Source: Salegentibacter sp. R32 (GTDB lineage Bacteria; Bacteroidota; Bacteroidia; Flavobacteriales; Flavobacteriaceae). Taken from it: 64,000 nt of DNA. The notes beneath the pieces are model-generated. The model had not been told where the DNA came from. It was given only the letters and a program-made list of their open reading frames with translations, and ran no database searches. Where the stretch lies: the NCBI RefSeq assembly GCF_008692195.1, contig NZ_RXOM01000009.1, positions 1 through 64,000 of the forward strand. Direction: 5' to 3'. The position numbers and the translations under genes are program-made. This document shows positions 42,402-52,171 of the stretch, piece by piece. The stretch's first letter is position 1, and each line of letters starts with the position of its first letter.

Positions 42402-42409
42402 TATTTTTG
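42402..42409 (+). promoter_or_regulatory. -7 promoter box for the cysteine desulfurase-like gene
   Basis: TATTTTTG fits TAnnTTTG and lies 26 bases upstream of the start at 42436. Confidence 0.6.
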
Positions 42410-42435
42410 CAAGCATTTAACAGAAACAGTTTTTT

Positions 42436-43587
42436 ATGAACAATATATATTTAGATAGCGCAGCAACCACTCAAATTAGACAAGAAGTAATTGATAGGAT
42501 GGCTGAAGTGATGAGCGTGTATGGGAATCCTTCCTCTACGCATACCTTTGGAAGAACTGCAAAATCTTTAATAGAAAATGCTCGTAAAACTGTTGCTAAA
42601 CAATTAAATGTTGCCGCTAAAGAAATCATTTTTACTTCCGGCGGAACAGAGGCAGATAATCTTATTTTGAATAGTGCCGTAAGAGATTTAAAAGTTGAAA
42701 GGATTATCACTTCAAAAATTGAACACAAAGCTGTTTTGCAATGTGTAAATCAGCTGAAGGATTGTTTTAACGTTGAAATTGACTATGTGAAATTAGATGA
42801 AAAAGGAAATATAGACCTTCAGCATTTAGAAGAATTATTGAAGAATTCCGATAAAAAGACATTAGTGAGTTTAATGCATGTGAATAATGAAGTAGGGAAT
42901 ATGTTGGATATTGAAAAAACTGGAAATCTTTGTAAAGAATACAATGCTTTATTTCATAGTGATACCGTTCAATCCATTGGTCATTTCAATTTAAATTTAA
43001 ATGAACTTCCCGTAGATTTTGCTGCGGTGAGCGCTCATAAATTTCACGGACCTAAAGGAGTCGGTTTTGCTTATGTAAAAAGCAATAGCGGATTAAAATC
43101 TTTAATTTTTGGTGGCGGTCAAGAACGTGGTGTTAGGGCTGGGACCGAGTCGGTACATAATATTGTAGGTTTAGAAGAAGCCATTAAATTGACCTACGAT
43201 AATTTAGAAGAAGAAAAACAACATACTTCAGCTTTAAAAAAACACTTTATTGAAAGGCTTCAAACAGAATTACCAGGAGTAAAATTCAATGGTGAATGTG
43301 CCAATTTTGAAAAAAGTACTTACACTTTGGTGAATGTCTGTTTACCTATTTCTGAAGAAGAAGCAACGATGCTTTTATTTCAATTAGATTTAAAAGGAAT
43401 TGCCTGTTCTAAAGGAAGCGCTTGCCAAAGTGGAAGCGATCAAGGTTCGCACGTATTGGCAGAATTCCTTTCAGAAGAAGATCTTAAAAAACCATCCATT
43501 AGATTTTCTTTCTCTCGTTACAATACAAAAGAAGAATTAGATTACGTGGTAGATGTCTTAAAAGAATTTATTCAAGTGAACGCTTAA
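42436..43587 (+). CDS. cysteine desulfurase (NifS/IscS-like)
   Basis: A 383-residue class V PLP aminotransferase that removes sulfur from cysteine for iron-sulfur clusters or tRNA thiolation. It shows YLDSAATTQIRQEV at the start, TSGGTEADNLIL, the PLP lysine in SAHKFHGPKGVGF, GGGQERGVRAGTESV and the active cysteine in SKGSACQSGS. The short loop around this cysteine resembles the NifS/IscS type (group I). It is not next to suf or isc genes here. Confidence 0.9.
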   Translation: MNNIYLDSAATTQIRQEVIDRMAEVMSVYGNPSSTHTFGRTAKSLIENARKTVAKQLNVAAKEIIFTSGGTEADNLILNSAVRDLKVERIITSKIEHKAVLQCVNQLKDCFNVEIDYVKLDEKGNIDLQHLEELLKNSDKKTLVSLMHVNNEVGNMLDIEKTGNLCKEYNALFHSDTVQSIGHFNLNLNELPVDFAAVSAHKFHGPKGVGFAYVKSNSGLKSLIFGGGQERGVRAGTESVHNIVGLEEAIKLTYDNLEEEKQHTSALKKHFIERLQTELPGVKFNGECANFEKSTYTLVNVCLPISEEEATMLLFQLDLKGIACSKGSACQSGSDQGSHVLAEFLSEEDLKKPSIRFSFSRYNTKEELDYVVDVLKEFIQVNA

Positions 43588-46049
43588 AAACGCATTCCTA
43601 GCTTTACATTAAAAACCCGTGGCGATAAATAATTAGGCACGGCATACAAACTTTTAGTATAAACATCTCGTACAAACGTGTTGGTAATAGAGTTTTGGTT
43701 GTCAAACAAATTGAAAATTTCAAAGCCAATATTCAACTCCTTAAAACGATGAAGCCAGTGTCCTTTTGGATGTTGTTTATCTTTACCAGCCAAGACATAC
43801 GAAAAACCGGCATCGGCACGACGATAATCCCGTAACCTCGTTTGGTAATCATACGGGTCGGCATAACTAGGTGAACCTCCAGGTAATCCCGTATTATAAA
43901 CCATATTCAGGTAAAATTTAATATCCGGGATTGCTGGAACATAATCCTGAAAAAGTACCGCAAATTTCAATCGTTGGTCAGTAGGTCTAGAAATATAACC
44001 ACGGTCATTTATATTTTCTTCTGTTTTTAAATATCCAAAACTTACCCAACTTTCCGTTCCCGGAACAAATTCACCATTCAATCGTAAATCCAATCCGTAC
44101 GCATAAGCCACCGCATTATTTCTAGCGCGGTACCTAATTCTTACATTTTCTAGGGTATAAGGATTTACATTGGTGAGATGTTTGTAATAAGCTTCAGACA
44201 CTAATTTAAAAGGCCTACCACCCAGTTTAAAACTGTAATCATTGCCTAAAACCATATGAATAGACTGTTGCGCTTCCACTTCGGGGCGAACTGTTCCTGT
44301 AGAGTCCCGTAACGCTCGGTAAAAAGGAGGTTGATGGTACCAACCGCCGGAAAGTCTAAAAATCATATCGGTATCCCAATCGGGTTTAATGGCGAATTGC
44401 CCCCGCGGACTCCAAACCTGATGAGTTTTAATTTCTATGTTTTCTCCACTCACTTCCCAAGCTTGAGTTCTGATTCCTGCATTTAACCAAGCTTCAGCAT
44501 CACCAATTAAGGTTTTGTAACACCATTGCACAAAAGCTTGAAAACGATCAACCTGTGTTTTATTAATTGCACGAATATTATTGAAAGGAGCAATAGGTGC
44601 ATCGTAAGCTTCATAAGGTTGATTATTCTGAAATCCATCCAATGGAGGTCTAATAGAGAATCCCGCAGAATCTATAATTTCATATTCTCGCACTCGGTCC
44701 CGAATATCTTCGTGCGTATATTTTACGCCATAATCTATTTGGTGGTCTTCTTTTTTTAGAGTTCCTAAATGTTGAAGATTAATAATTAACGCATCTAAAT
44801 CGTTACGGGCGTGAGTGAGTTGTGAACCAATCCCTTCACTAAATTCAACCTCCCCTAAATTTTCGCCACCAATATCAGTATTCACGTCACCTAATCGATA
44901 TTGAGCCAATATGTCAAAATGTTCTTGTTCCTGAGTGTTGTAGGTGGAAGCGATGAATTTTGCTGAATAATTTTCAGAAACTTTATAAGTCGCTTTTAAC
45001 GCGCCAAAATAAGTTTCGTATTGGTCTTCCTCTTGTCCTTCATAATAAATTAAAAGGGCTTTTGGGTCTGTTATCGTTCCGAAGTTGGTTTGTCGGGTAA
45101 TAGGCTCATACTCGTATTGATTAATGGCGATATTTCCCAAGAAACTCAATTCGAATTTATCGTTAAACTGATAGGTTAAATAGGTTTGCGCATCGGCAAA
45201 TCGAGGTCTAAAATTGGTTTCGGTTTCTTTTGCATTCACAAAAAGCGAATTGTCGCGATAGCGAATTCCCAAAATCCCGGAGAGTTTCCCGTTTTCAGAC
45301 ATATCTTCAACGGAAGCACTTCCGCCCAGTAAACTTAAATTTAATGAAGCTCCAAAATCTACCGGACGTCGATACGTAATATCTAAAACTGAAGAAAGTT
45401 TATCTCCATATTTAGCTTGAAAACCCCCGGCAGAAAATTCAACATTTCTTACCATATCGGTGTTCACAAAACTCAAACCTTCCTGTTGACCGGAACGAAT
45501 TAAAAAAGGTCGATAGACTTGAATGTCATTCACATAGACTAAGTTTTCATCATAATTTCCGCCCCTAACGGCATATTGAGTACTCAATTCATTATTTGAG
45601 GTAACACCCGGTAATGTTTTTAAAAGATTCTCTACGCCGGCATTGGCACCGGGAATTTTCCGCACTGTTTCCGGGCTAATTGTGGTCACTCCTTCTACCC
45701 GCGAATTTCGATTACCGGTAATGACTACCGTTCCTATTTGCTCGACGCCGGTTTTTAAAACAAAGTTGAATTCTTTTCTCGTTCCTGCTTCTAATTCAGG
45801 GATGGTGACTTGGATTCTTTTGAAACCTACATAAGTGATTTCTAATTCAATTTCTTTATTCGTAGGAATTTGAATCGAGTAATATCCGTTTTCATTAGTT
45901 TGGGTTCCTCCGCCACGATAGCTTAAATTAGCCCCGGGAACAGGAACGTCGTATTCGTCTAAAATTATTCCTTCTAAAGTAGCTTCTTGAGCAAAACCGG
46001 TTAAGGTGAAAAATAAAAACAGTAGGGATAAATATGGAAAATTTTTCAA
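43584..46049 (-). CDS. TonB-dependent receptor with carboxypeptidase-regulatory-like domain
   Basis: An 821-residue outer-membrane receptor that imports a ligand using TonB energy. After a signal peptide comes a carboxypeptidase-regulatory-like beta-sandwich (about 22-105, ATLEGIILDEYDVPVPGANL), a plug (VEGVTTISPETVRKIPGANAG, then RGGNYDENLVYVNDIQV), and a barrel ending in LSPRVFNVKLGMRF. The C-terminal aromatic residue is typical. No SusD-like partner is encoded beside it, so the substrate is open. Its end overlaps the desulfurase gene by four bases. Confidence 0.92.
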   Translation of the reverse strand: MKNFPYLSLLFLFFTLTGFAQEATLEGIILDEYDVPVPGANLSYRGGGTQTNENGYYSIQIPTNKEIELEITYVGFKRIQVTIPELEAGTRKEFNFVLKTGVEQIGTVVITGNRNSRVEGVTTISPETVRKIPGANAGVENLLKTLPGVTSNNELSTQYAVRGGNYDENLVYVNDIQVYRPFLIRSGQQEGLSFVNTDMVRNVEFSAGGFQAKYGDKLSSVLDITYRRPVDFGASLNLSLLGGSASVEDMSENGKLSGILGIRYRDNSLFVNAKETETNFRPRFADAQTYLTYQFNDKFELSFLGNIAINQYEYEPITRQTNFGTITDPKALLIYYEGQEEDQYETYFGALKATYKVSENYSAKFIASTYNTQEQEHFDILAQYRLGDVNTDIGGENLGEVEFSEGIGSQLTHARNDLDALIINLQHLGTLKKEDHQIDYGVKYTHEDIRDRVREYEIIDSAGFSIRPPLDGFQNNQPYEAYDAPIAPFNNIRAINKTQVDRFQAFVQWCYKTLIGDAEAWLNAGIRTQAWEVSGENIEIKTHQVWSPRGQFAIKPDWDTDMIFRLSGGWYHQPPFYRALRDSTGTVRPEVEAQQSIHMVLGNDYSFKLGGRPFKLVSEAYYKHLTNVNPYTLENVRIRYRARNNAVAYAYGLDLRLNGEFVPGTESWVSFGYLKTEENINDRGYISRPTDQRLKFAVLFQDYVPAIPDIKFYLNMVYNTGLPGGSPSYADPYDYQTRLRDYRRADAGFSYVLAGKDKQHPKGHWLHRFKELNIGFEIFNLFDNQNSITNTFVRDVYTKSLYAVPNYLSPRVFNVKLGMRF

Positions 46050-46060
46050 GGGGATGTGCT

Positions 46061-47767
46061 TTAATTTTTTCTGAAAAATGTGCCTTCAAATGTAGTACTA
46101 TTTCCTACATTATCAACAACGATAAGCTTTAAATTATTTTCGGTAGCGTCTGTAATTATATTGTCATTAAAATCATACACCAAACTATTGGTTTTATAAT
46201 CGTATTCCATTAAAATGAATTTTCCATTAATGGTGGCGCGATAATTACTAATGCCAGATAAGTTATCACTAATTTTAAATTTTAGGTAACGATAATTGCT
46301 CATCCATTTTCCTTCCCTAAAATTAACCGGTTTTACTAAGGGTGGAGTGTCATCTACAGCTAATTTATAAGTGCCGAAGGTTTTTGTTCTGGTGGTAAAA
46401 CGGTTTCGCTTTTTGTACGTAGTAGAGTAGTAAGGACGACCCCAATCGCTCATTCTGGCAATGTAAAGCTTTTCTTTATCCTCGTCGCTATATCGGCTTA
46501 CATCAAAACCAATAGTCATGTTTTTGTGCAGGGCGGTTTCAGGATTATGGACGGTAATACTTTCTCCATCAGATTTAATATCTAAATATTCACTTTTGTA
46601 GAGAGCATTCCTCGGAATGTAGACATCAAAACCATCTTCATCAAAAGCGGTAGCTTCATTTGCATTTACGTAGTAATCGGTAATTTTTTCTTCTGGTTTT
46701 ATAATTTCTTCGGAAGGGATTTTTTTCGGAATTATAGGAATACGAATCGTAGAGGTGTTCCCTTCATAATCCCGAATTTTTATCTTATAATCGTAATCTA
46801 AACTATCGTTGGTGATATTGATGTAGCCTTCATCTTCTTTCCATTTAAAAATACTCAATGGATTATTATTGTCAATAAATAGTTTTTGAAATCTGTCGTG
46901 GTTGGTTTCATAATAAGCATAATCTATAAAATCGTTGATGTAACGTGATTCTGCAAACGAAAACTTATTAAAATCGATAGAAAGGAGTTTTTTTCCATTT
47001 AAGAAAGTTTCAATTAAATTCACTCCATTTCTGTTAGCGGCATAATCCAATAAATCTACACTGTTTACCGCAAAGCCTATTCTACCAAAAGCCTCAATAT
47101 CTTCTGTTTTGTACTCGTGATTTCCCAATGGAATAACCCGAAGTTTATCGCGCGAGCCGTTAGTGTTGATATGGGCATTTTCTGAAACTGGATACGCAAA
47201 AACACCTTTTACCATTGGGAAGTGCGTGTCTTTAATGTCAATCCCAAATTGCATTGGGTTCATAGGGCTTGCGTGACTGTCCCTAATTTCAAAATGAAGA
47301 TGGGGTCCACCGCTACCACCACTGTTTCCGCTGTAGGCAATTACATTCCCTTGTTCTACCGGTAGTTCGCCGGCATCCGGGAAAACTTCAATTTCATAAC
47401 TTTCTTTAGCGTATTGCCGTTCTTTAATATAAGCTTCAATTTCCGGTGCAAATTCTTTTAAATGTGCGTAAACTGAAGTATATCCATTAGGATGCTGAAC
47501 ATATAACGCTTTTCCGTAGCCAAAATGAGAAACTTTTATCCTACTTACATAGCCGGAAGCCGAAGCCAATACATTTAAACCAGTTTGCTGATGCGTTTTA
47601 ATATCCATCCCACTATGAAAGTGATTAGAGCGTAATTCACCAAAAGTTCCCGATAAAATTAAAGGGATTTCCAGAGGACTTTCAAAATAATCCTGCGGAA
47701 TACCCTTTTGGGAAAAACTTTTATGGAATAAGCATAAAAAGGTTGCAAACAAAATGACTGTTCTCAT
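46061..47767 (-). CDS. M23 family metallopeptidase
   Basis: A 568-residue secreted peptidoglycan endopeptidase-like protein. A signal peptide (TVILFATFLCLFHKSFSQ) is followed by the LytM domain (about 30-200). Zinc ligands lie in HFHSGMDI (H51, D55) and GGPHLHFEIRD, with GYGKALYVQHPNGYTSVYAHL between. The remaining 360 residues are beta-rich and unassigned. The domain is at the N-terminal end, a layout seen in Bacteroidota. The TonB receptor gene follows after 11 bases. Confidence 0.9.
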   Translation of the reverse strand: MRTVILFATFLCLFHKSFSQKGIPQDYFESPLEIPLILSGTFGELRSNHFHSGMDIKTHQQTGLNVLASASGYVSRIKVSHFGYGKALYVQHPNGYTSVYAHLKEFAPEIEAYIKERQYAKESYEIEVFPDAGELPVEQGNVIAYSGNSGGSGGPHLHFEIRDSHASPMNPMQFGIDIKDTHFPMVKGVFAYPVSENAHINTNGSRDKLRVIPLGNHEYKTEDIEAFGRIGFAVNSVDLLDYAANRNGVNLIETFLNGKKLLSIDFNKFSFAESRYINDFIDYAYYETNHDRFQKLFIDNNNPLSIFKWKEDEGYINITNDSLDYDYKIKIRDYEGNTSTIRIPIIPKKIPSEEIIKPEEKITDYYVNANEATAFDEDGFDVYIPRNALYKSEYLDIKSDGESITVHNPETALHKNMTIGFDVSRYSDEDKEKLYIARMSDWGRPYYSTTYKKRNRFTTRTKTFGTYKLAVDDTPPLVKPVNFREGKWMSNYRYLKFKISDNLSGISNYRATINGKFILMEYDYKTNSLVYDFNDNIITDATENNLKLIVVDNVGNSTTFEGTFFRKN

Positions 47768-47900
47768 AAACTGAATTGTAAAATTGTTAAGGGGCTGGGT
47801 TTAAATATAAAAACTTCTTTTTAATAACAAAAACTGGAAAAATAACAAGTTTAGTATAAAAATTACAGAAAAAACTATTGGCATATTAATAAAGGCATGT

Positions 47901-47908
47901 TAACTTTG
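47901..47908 (+). promoter_or_regulatory. promoter for the coiled-coil/zapA genes
   Basis: TAACTTTG fits TAnnTTTG, with ATTG at 47877-47880 as a partial -33 box 20 bases upstream. The start codon lies at 47934. Confidence 0.65.
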
Positions 47909-47933
47909 TGCGTAAGTATTACGTGAATGGCAG

Positions 47934-48224
47934 ATGAGTAAATTGGTAGAAAAAGTTGATTCACTAGAACAAAAGATTAGTAAGTTACTATATAAATACA
48001 AAGCTTTAGAGCAAGAAAACCAACAGTTACAAGACGAATTAAAAGCTGAAAAACAGAATAGTATACAACTCACTTCTAAGATAAGTTCTCTCGAGAATCA
48101 AACCCAAATGCTTAAAACTGCCAACGCAATGCTGGGCAGTAACGAATATAAAAGAGAAACGAAACTCAAAATAAACAGCTTAATAAGAGAGATAGACCAA
48201 TGTATTGTTCAACTCTCTGAATAA
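47934..48224 (+). CDS. small coiled-coil protein upstream of ZapA
   Basis: A 96-residue protein predicted to be almost entirely coiled coil (heptads in KLVEKVDSLEQKISKLLYKY and ALEQENQQLQDELKAEK). It is encoded 8 bases before zapA and is likely cotranscribed. By size, structure and position it could be a ZapB-like division partner, which is an inference only. It has no signal peptide. Confidence 0.7.
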   Translation: MSKLVEKVDSLEQKISKLLYKYKALEQENQQLQDELKAEKQNSIQLTSKISSLENQTQMLKTANAMLGSNEYKRETKLKINSLIREIDQCIVQLSE

Positions 48225-48232
48225 TCTTCTTT

Positions 48233-48526
48233 ATGAAGAATGAAAAGTTGAAAATTAAAATATCTATTGCAGATCGGGTTTACCCGCTTACTGTTTTTCC
48301 TCACCAAGAAGAAGGATTGCGTAAAGCTGCAAAAGAGATAGAGAAGGTAATTAAGCAATTTGAGCAGAGTTATGCTGTTCGTGATAAGCAAGATGTATTG
48401 GCTATGTGTGCCTTGCAATTTGCTGCAAAAAACGAACAAAAAACAATAGATAATAGTAACCAAGTAATGAAAGCAGAAGAAAAACTGGAAAATTTAAATC
48501 AGCTTTTGCAAGAATACTTAGGTTAA
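48233..48526 (+). CDS. zapA: cell division protein ZapA
   Basis: ZapA (97 residues) cross-links FtsZ filaments. It shows the N-terminal strand KLKIKISIADRVYPLTV, EEGLRKAAKEIEKVIKQF and the helical C-terminus with DVLAMCALQFAAKNEQ. This is the Bacteroidota form of the family. The 6S-like RNA directly downstream is an arrangement also known from E. coli, where ssrS follows zapA. Confidence 0.9.
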   Translation: MKNEKLKIKISIADRVYPLTVFPHQEEGLRKAAKEIEKVIKQFEQSYAVRDKQDVLAMCALQFAAKNEQKTIDNSNQVMKAEEKLENLNQLLQEYLG

Positions 48527-48558
48527 ATATACGTTCATTAAAATAAATTAGGTTTACT

Positions 48559-48727
48559 GCCTGTATTAGTCATCACAATTTGATAAACTCAACATGTTAT
48601 CATTAAAAAGGGTGAGTCATAGTTGTAAAAGCAAGCCGTCTTTGAACGGATCCTTGATCAGCTAGTTAGCCCTAAACCTGTTTAAACGGAGTTTAGACAT
48701 AATTCTATGCTAATACAGGCTTTTTTT
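48559..48727 (+). ncRNA. ssrS: 6S-like RNA (6S-Flavo type)
   Basis: GCCTGTATTAG (48559-48569) and CTAATACAGGC (48710-48720) form a perfect 11-base closing stem around about 140 bases, followed directly by a run of T that would terminate transcription. A terminal stem, large internal bulge region and T-run terminator are the layout of 6S RNA, which binds RNA polymerase in stationary phase. Position between zapA and rny supports this. I recall a 6S-Flavo family in Rfam; its covariance model was not run. Confidence 0.75.
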
Positions 48728-48743
48728 ATATATAAATTAAATT

Positions 48744-50309
48744 ATGGAAATAGTAATAATAGGAGTCGTAGCGTTAATTGTAGGATTGGCGATTGGCTTT
48801 TTTGTCGCAAAATCATCCGATAAGAAAAGAGCCAATTCAATTATCAATGAAGCTGAAAAAGAGGCGAAATCAATCATAAAAGAAGCTACCGCAGAAGGCG
48901 AAAGCAAGAAAAAAGATAAAATTCTTCAAGCAAAAGAAAAGTTCATCGAGCTAAAATCTGAGCACGAAAAGGTAATCCTTTCCCGTGATAAGAAAATTGC
49001 CGATGCAGAAAAACGTACCAAAGACAAAGAATCTCAGGTTTCTAGTGAACTTTCAAAAAATAAGAAACTCAACAAAGAACTGGAAGAAAAAGTAAAAGAT
49101 TACAACTATCGAAACGAATACCTGGAGAAAAAACAGGAAGAAATCGATAAAGTGCATCAGCGTCAAGTTCAGCAATTAGAAGTGATTAGTGGTATTAGTG
49201 CTGAAGAAGCTAAAGAGCAACTAGTAGAATCTTTAAAAGAATCTGCCAAAACTGATGCTATGGCACTTATTCAGGATACGATTGAAGAGGCTAAAATGAC
49301 GGCACAACAGGAAGCCAAGAAAATAATTATTAATACCATTCAACGAATAGGTACAGAAGAAGCCGTTGAAAATTGTGTTTCTGTATTTAACTTGGAAAGT
49401 GATGATATTAAAGGTAGAATTATTGGTCGTGAAGGTAGAAACATTCGCGCCATTGAAGCCGCTACTGGTGTAGAAATTATTGTAGACGATACTCCGGAAG
49501 CAATTATTTTATCTTGTTTTGATTCGGTAAGGAGAGAAGTGGCGAGATTATCTTTACATAAATTAGTCACCGATGGTCGAATTCACCCAGCAAGAATTGA
49601 AGAAGTCGTTAAGAAAACCCGTAAGCAAATTGATGAGGAAATCATTGAAATTGGTAAGCGTACTGTTATCGATTTAGGTATTCACGGACTTCATCCTGAA
49701 TTGATTAAAACTATTGGTAGAATGAAGTACCGTTCTTCCTACGGACAAAACCTCTTGCAACACTCTAGAGAAGTAGCTAAACTTTGTGGAGTTATGGCTG
49801 CTGAACTTGGTTTAAATCCTAAATTGGCAAAACGTGCCGGACTATTGCACGATATTGGTAAAGTGCCAGAAACCGAAACCGAAGTTCCTCACGCTATTTT
49901 AGGGATGCAGTGGGCAGAAAAATATGGAGAGAAACCAGATGTGTGTAATGCCATTGGAGCTCACCACGATGAGGTAGAAATGACTTCATTGCTTTCACCT
50001 ATCATTCAGGTGTGTGATGCTATTAGTGGAGCAAGACCGGGAGCAAGACGTCAAGTGTTGGATTCTTATATTCAACGTTTAAAAGACCTAGAAGATATTG
50101 CCTTTGGTTTTGGTGGTGTTAAAAAAGCTTATGCTATCCAAGCCGGTAGGGAATTACGTGTAATTGTAGAAAGTGAAAAAGTAAACGATGAAAAGGCTAA
50201 TAACTTGTCTTTTGAAATTTCTCAAAAAATACAAACAGATATGACTTATCCTGGTCAAGTAAAAGTGACTGTAATTAGAGAAACCAGGGCAGTAAATATT
50301 GCAAAATAA
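48744..50309 (+). CDS. rny: ribonuclease Y
   Basis: RNase Y (521 residues) is a membrane-bound endoribonuclease starting mRNA decay. It has an N-terminal helix ([20 protein letters not shown]), a long coiled coil (about 30-200), a KH domain ([22 protein letters not shown]) and an HD domain with [10 protein letters not shown] and [12 protein letters not shown]. Length and order match the family. The 6S-like RNA lies just upstream. Confidence 0.95.
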   Translation: MEIVIIGVVALIVGLAIGFFVAKSSDKKRANSIINEAEKEAKSIIKEATAEGESKKKDKILQAKEKFIELKSEHEKVILSRDKKIADAEKRTKDKESQVSSELSKNKKLNKELEEKVKDYNYRNEYLEKKQEEIDKVHQRQVQQLEVISGISAEEAKEQLVESLKESAKTDAMALIQDTIEEAKMTAQQEAKKIIINTIQRIGTEEAVENCVSVFNLESDDIKGRIIGREGRNIRAIEAATGVEIIVDDTPEAIILSCFDSVRREVARLSLHKLVTDGRIHPARIEEVVKKTRKQIDEEIIEIGKRTVIDLGIHGLHPELIKTIGRMKYRSSYGQNLLQHSREVAKLCGVMAAELGLNPKLAKRAGLLHDIGKVPETETEVPHAILGMQWAEKYGEKPDVCNAIGAHHDEVEMTSLLSPIIQVCDAISGARPGARRQVLDSYIQRLKDLEDIAFGFGGVKKAYAIQAGRELRVIVESEKVNDEKANNLSFEISQKIQTDMTYPGQVKVTVIRETRAVNIAK

Positions 50310-50330
50310 AAATTGTAATAAATTAAAATT

Positions 50331-50358
50331 GAGAGCGTCTGTTTATGCAGGCGCTTTT
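50331..50358 (+). terminator. intrinsic terminator after rny
   Basis: AGCGTCTG and CAGGCGCT pair with one mismatch around a short loop, followed by seven T. Confidence 0.8.
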
Positions 50359-50417
50359 TTTGTATTATATTCAACAAGAATTACAGAATAGAATTTTTTT
50401 AAGAAAGTCATCCCGTA

Positions 50418-50425
50418 TATCTTTG
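50418..50425 (+). promoter_or_regulatory. -7 promoter box for the exonuclease-FAH-Hpt-cinA operon
   Basis: TATCTTTG fits TAnnTTTG and lies 14 bases upstream of the start at 50440, so the leader is very short. Confidence 0.55.
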
Positions 50426-50439
50426 CAAAAAATTAATTT

Positions 50440-51216
50440 ATGAAGCTCAACCTCAATAAGCCCATTTGTTTTTTTGATTTAGAAACTACCGGAACCAATA
50501 TTGCAAAAGATAGAATTGTAGAAATAGCTATTTTAAAAGTTTTTCCCAACGGAAATAAAGAAAGTTACCGTTGGTTGGTAAACCCGGAAGTAGCTATTCC
50601 TACTGAAACTACAAAAATTCACGGGATTTCTGATGAAGATGTAGCGAATGAGCCTACTTTTAAAGAGCTTTCAAAAAAGATATTCAATATTATTAAAGGT
50701 TGCGATTTGGGAGGCTACAATAGTAATCGTTTTGATATTCCTTTATTGGCAGAAGAATTTTTACGGGCAGACGTAGATTTTGATATTAAAAATGCAGTCG
50801 CTATTGATGTGCAGACTATCTTTCATAAAAAAGAAAAAAGAACTTTAGAAGCTGCGTATAAATTTTATTGTGATAAAGATTTAACCGATGCGCATAGCGC
50901 CGAAGCAGATACCAATGCTACTTTTGAAGTGTTGGAATCTCAATTGGATCATTACCCAGATTTGGAAAATGACACCAAGTGGTTGGCAGAATTTAGTGCG
51001 CACAAAAAACATGCAGATTTTGCAGGCTTCATTTCATACAATAAAAAGGGAGAAGAAGTGTTTTCTTTTGGGAAGAATCGTGGTAAGTTGGTAGAAAAAG
51101 TTTTAGAAGAAGAGCCGGGCTATTACAATTGGATTCAAAATGCAGATTTTCCGCTTTATACCAAAAAAATATTAACCGCTATTAAATTAAGGAAGCTTAC
51201 CGATAAACTTAATTAA
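50440..51216 (+). CDS. DnaQ-like 3'-5' exonuclease
   Basis: A 258-residue DEDDh exonuclease like the proofreading subunit of DNA polymerase III. Exo I is FFDLETTGTNIAKDRIVEIA, Exo II is YNSNRFDIPLLAEEF, and Exo III is DAHSAEADTNATFEV. The C-terminal 80 residues (GFISYNKKGEEVFSFGKNRGKLV) form a small extra domain common in the Bacteroidota version. It begins a compact operon with the FAH, Hpt and cinA genes. Confidence 0.9.
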   Translation: MKLNLNKPICFFDLETTGTNIAKDRIVEIAILKVFPNGNKESYRWLVNPEVAIPTETTKIHGISDEDVANEPTFKELSKKIFNIIKGCDLGGYNSNRFDIPLLAEEFLRADVDFDIKNAVAIDVQTIFHKKEKRTLEAAYKFYCDKDLTDAHSAEADTNATFEVLESQLDHYPDLENDTKWLAEFSAHKKHADFAGFISYNKKGEEVFSFGKNRGKLVEKVLEEEPGYYNWIQNADFPLYTKKILTAIKLRKLTDKLN

Positions 51217-51218
51217 GA

Positions 51219-51833
51219 ATGAAGATAATTTGTATAGGCAGAAATTATACAGAACATATTGAAGAGCTTCAAAATGAAAAACCAAAAGACCCAGTAATTT
51301 TTTTAAAACCAGATACTTCCGTACTTTTAAAAAAACAACCGTTTTTTATCCCAGAATTTTCTGAAGATTTACAGTATGAAGTTGAAATTTTGGTAAAAAT
51401 TAATAAAGTAGGTAAATATATTCAAGCTAAATTTGCCAATAAATATTATAACGAAATTGGTTTAGGTATAGATTTCACGGCAAGAGACCTTCAAAATCAA
51501 TTAAAAGATAAAGGATTGCCGTGGGAAAAAGCCAAAGCCTTTGATGGTTCGGCGGTAATTGGTGAAAATTGGATTTCTAAAGAAAAAATCTCTAACCTCC
51601 ACAACATAAATTTTTCTTTAGAAAAAAACGGAGCAGTAGTTCAACAAGGAAACACAGCAAATATGCTCTGGAAAATAGATGAAATTATTGCTTACGTCTC
51701 CCAATTTTTTACCTTAAAAATAGGTGATATAATTTTTACAGGAACACCAAAAGGTGTAGGAAAAGTTCATCCAGAAGATATATTGACCGGAAAAATAGAA
51801 GAAAAAAACATTTTTGAAATAAAAGTAAAATAA
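51219..51833 (+). CDS. fumarylacetoacetate hydrolase family protein
   Basis: A 204-residue FAH-fold enzyme, which cleaves C-C bonds in beta-keto acids or tautomerises or decarboxylates oxaloacetate-like compounds. Metal-binding and active-site segments are LQYEVEILVKINKVG, GIDFTARDLQNQLKDKGLPW and FTGTPKGVGKVHPED. The substrate is unknown, and short stand-alone members often act on oxaloacetate. It begins 2 bases after the exonuclease stop, and its stop overlaps the Hpt start. Confidence 0.9.
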   Translation: MKIICIGRNYTEHIEELQNEKPKDPVIFLKPDTSVLLKKQPFFIPEFSEDLQYEVEILVKINKVGKYIQAKFANKYYNEIGLGIDFTARDLQNQLKDKGLPWEKAKAFDGSAVIGENWISKEKISNLHNINFSLEKNGAVVQQGNTANMLWKIDEIIAYVSQFFTLKIGDIIFTGTPKGVGKVHPEDILTGKIEEKNIFEIKVK

Positions 51834-52171
51834 TGAGTATTTATAATTTAGATAATTTGAGGGAGATGGCAGAAGGTGACGAAGTGTTTTTAAGGGAAAT
51901 GCTTAAAACCTTTATAGAAGAACTGCCGGAAGATGTAGCCGCAATGAATGATGCCATCGACAATCATAATGCTGTGCTTACTTATCAAATAGCCCATAAA
52001 ATGAAACCGAATTTAAAAATATTTGGTCTTCATTTAGATGAACAAGTAAAAAGGCTAGAGCATTGGTCTAAAAGCGACTTAAAGAAAGAAGATGTAATGA
52101 AAGATGCGCGCGAAATAGAAAGTACGGTTTTAACGGTCTGTAACGAATTAAAGCAGGACTATAACCTATAA
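51833..52171 (+). CDS. Hpt domain-containing protein
   Basis: A 112-residue stand-alone histidine phosphotransfer domain: LREMAEGDEVFLREMLKTFI and the phospho-accepting H55 in TYQIAHKMKPNLKIFGL. It would relay phosphate between a hybrid sensor kinase and a response regulator. No kinase or regulator is encoded nearby. It is tightly embedded between the FAH and cinA genes (one-base overlaps on both sides), so it is coexpressed with them. Confidence 0.85.
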   Translation: MSIYNLDNLREMAEGDEVFLREMLKTFIEELPEDVAAMNDAIDNHNAVLTYQIAHKMKPNLKIFGLHLDEQVKRLEHWSKSDLKKEDVMKDAREIESTVLTVCNELKQDYNL

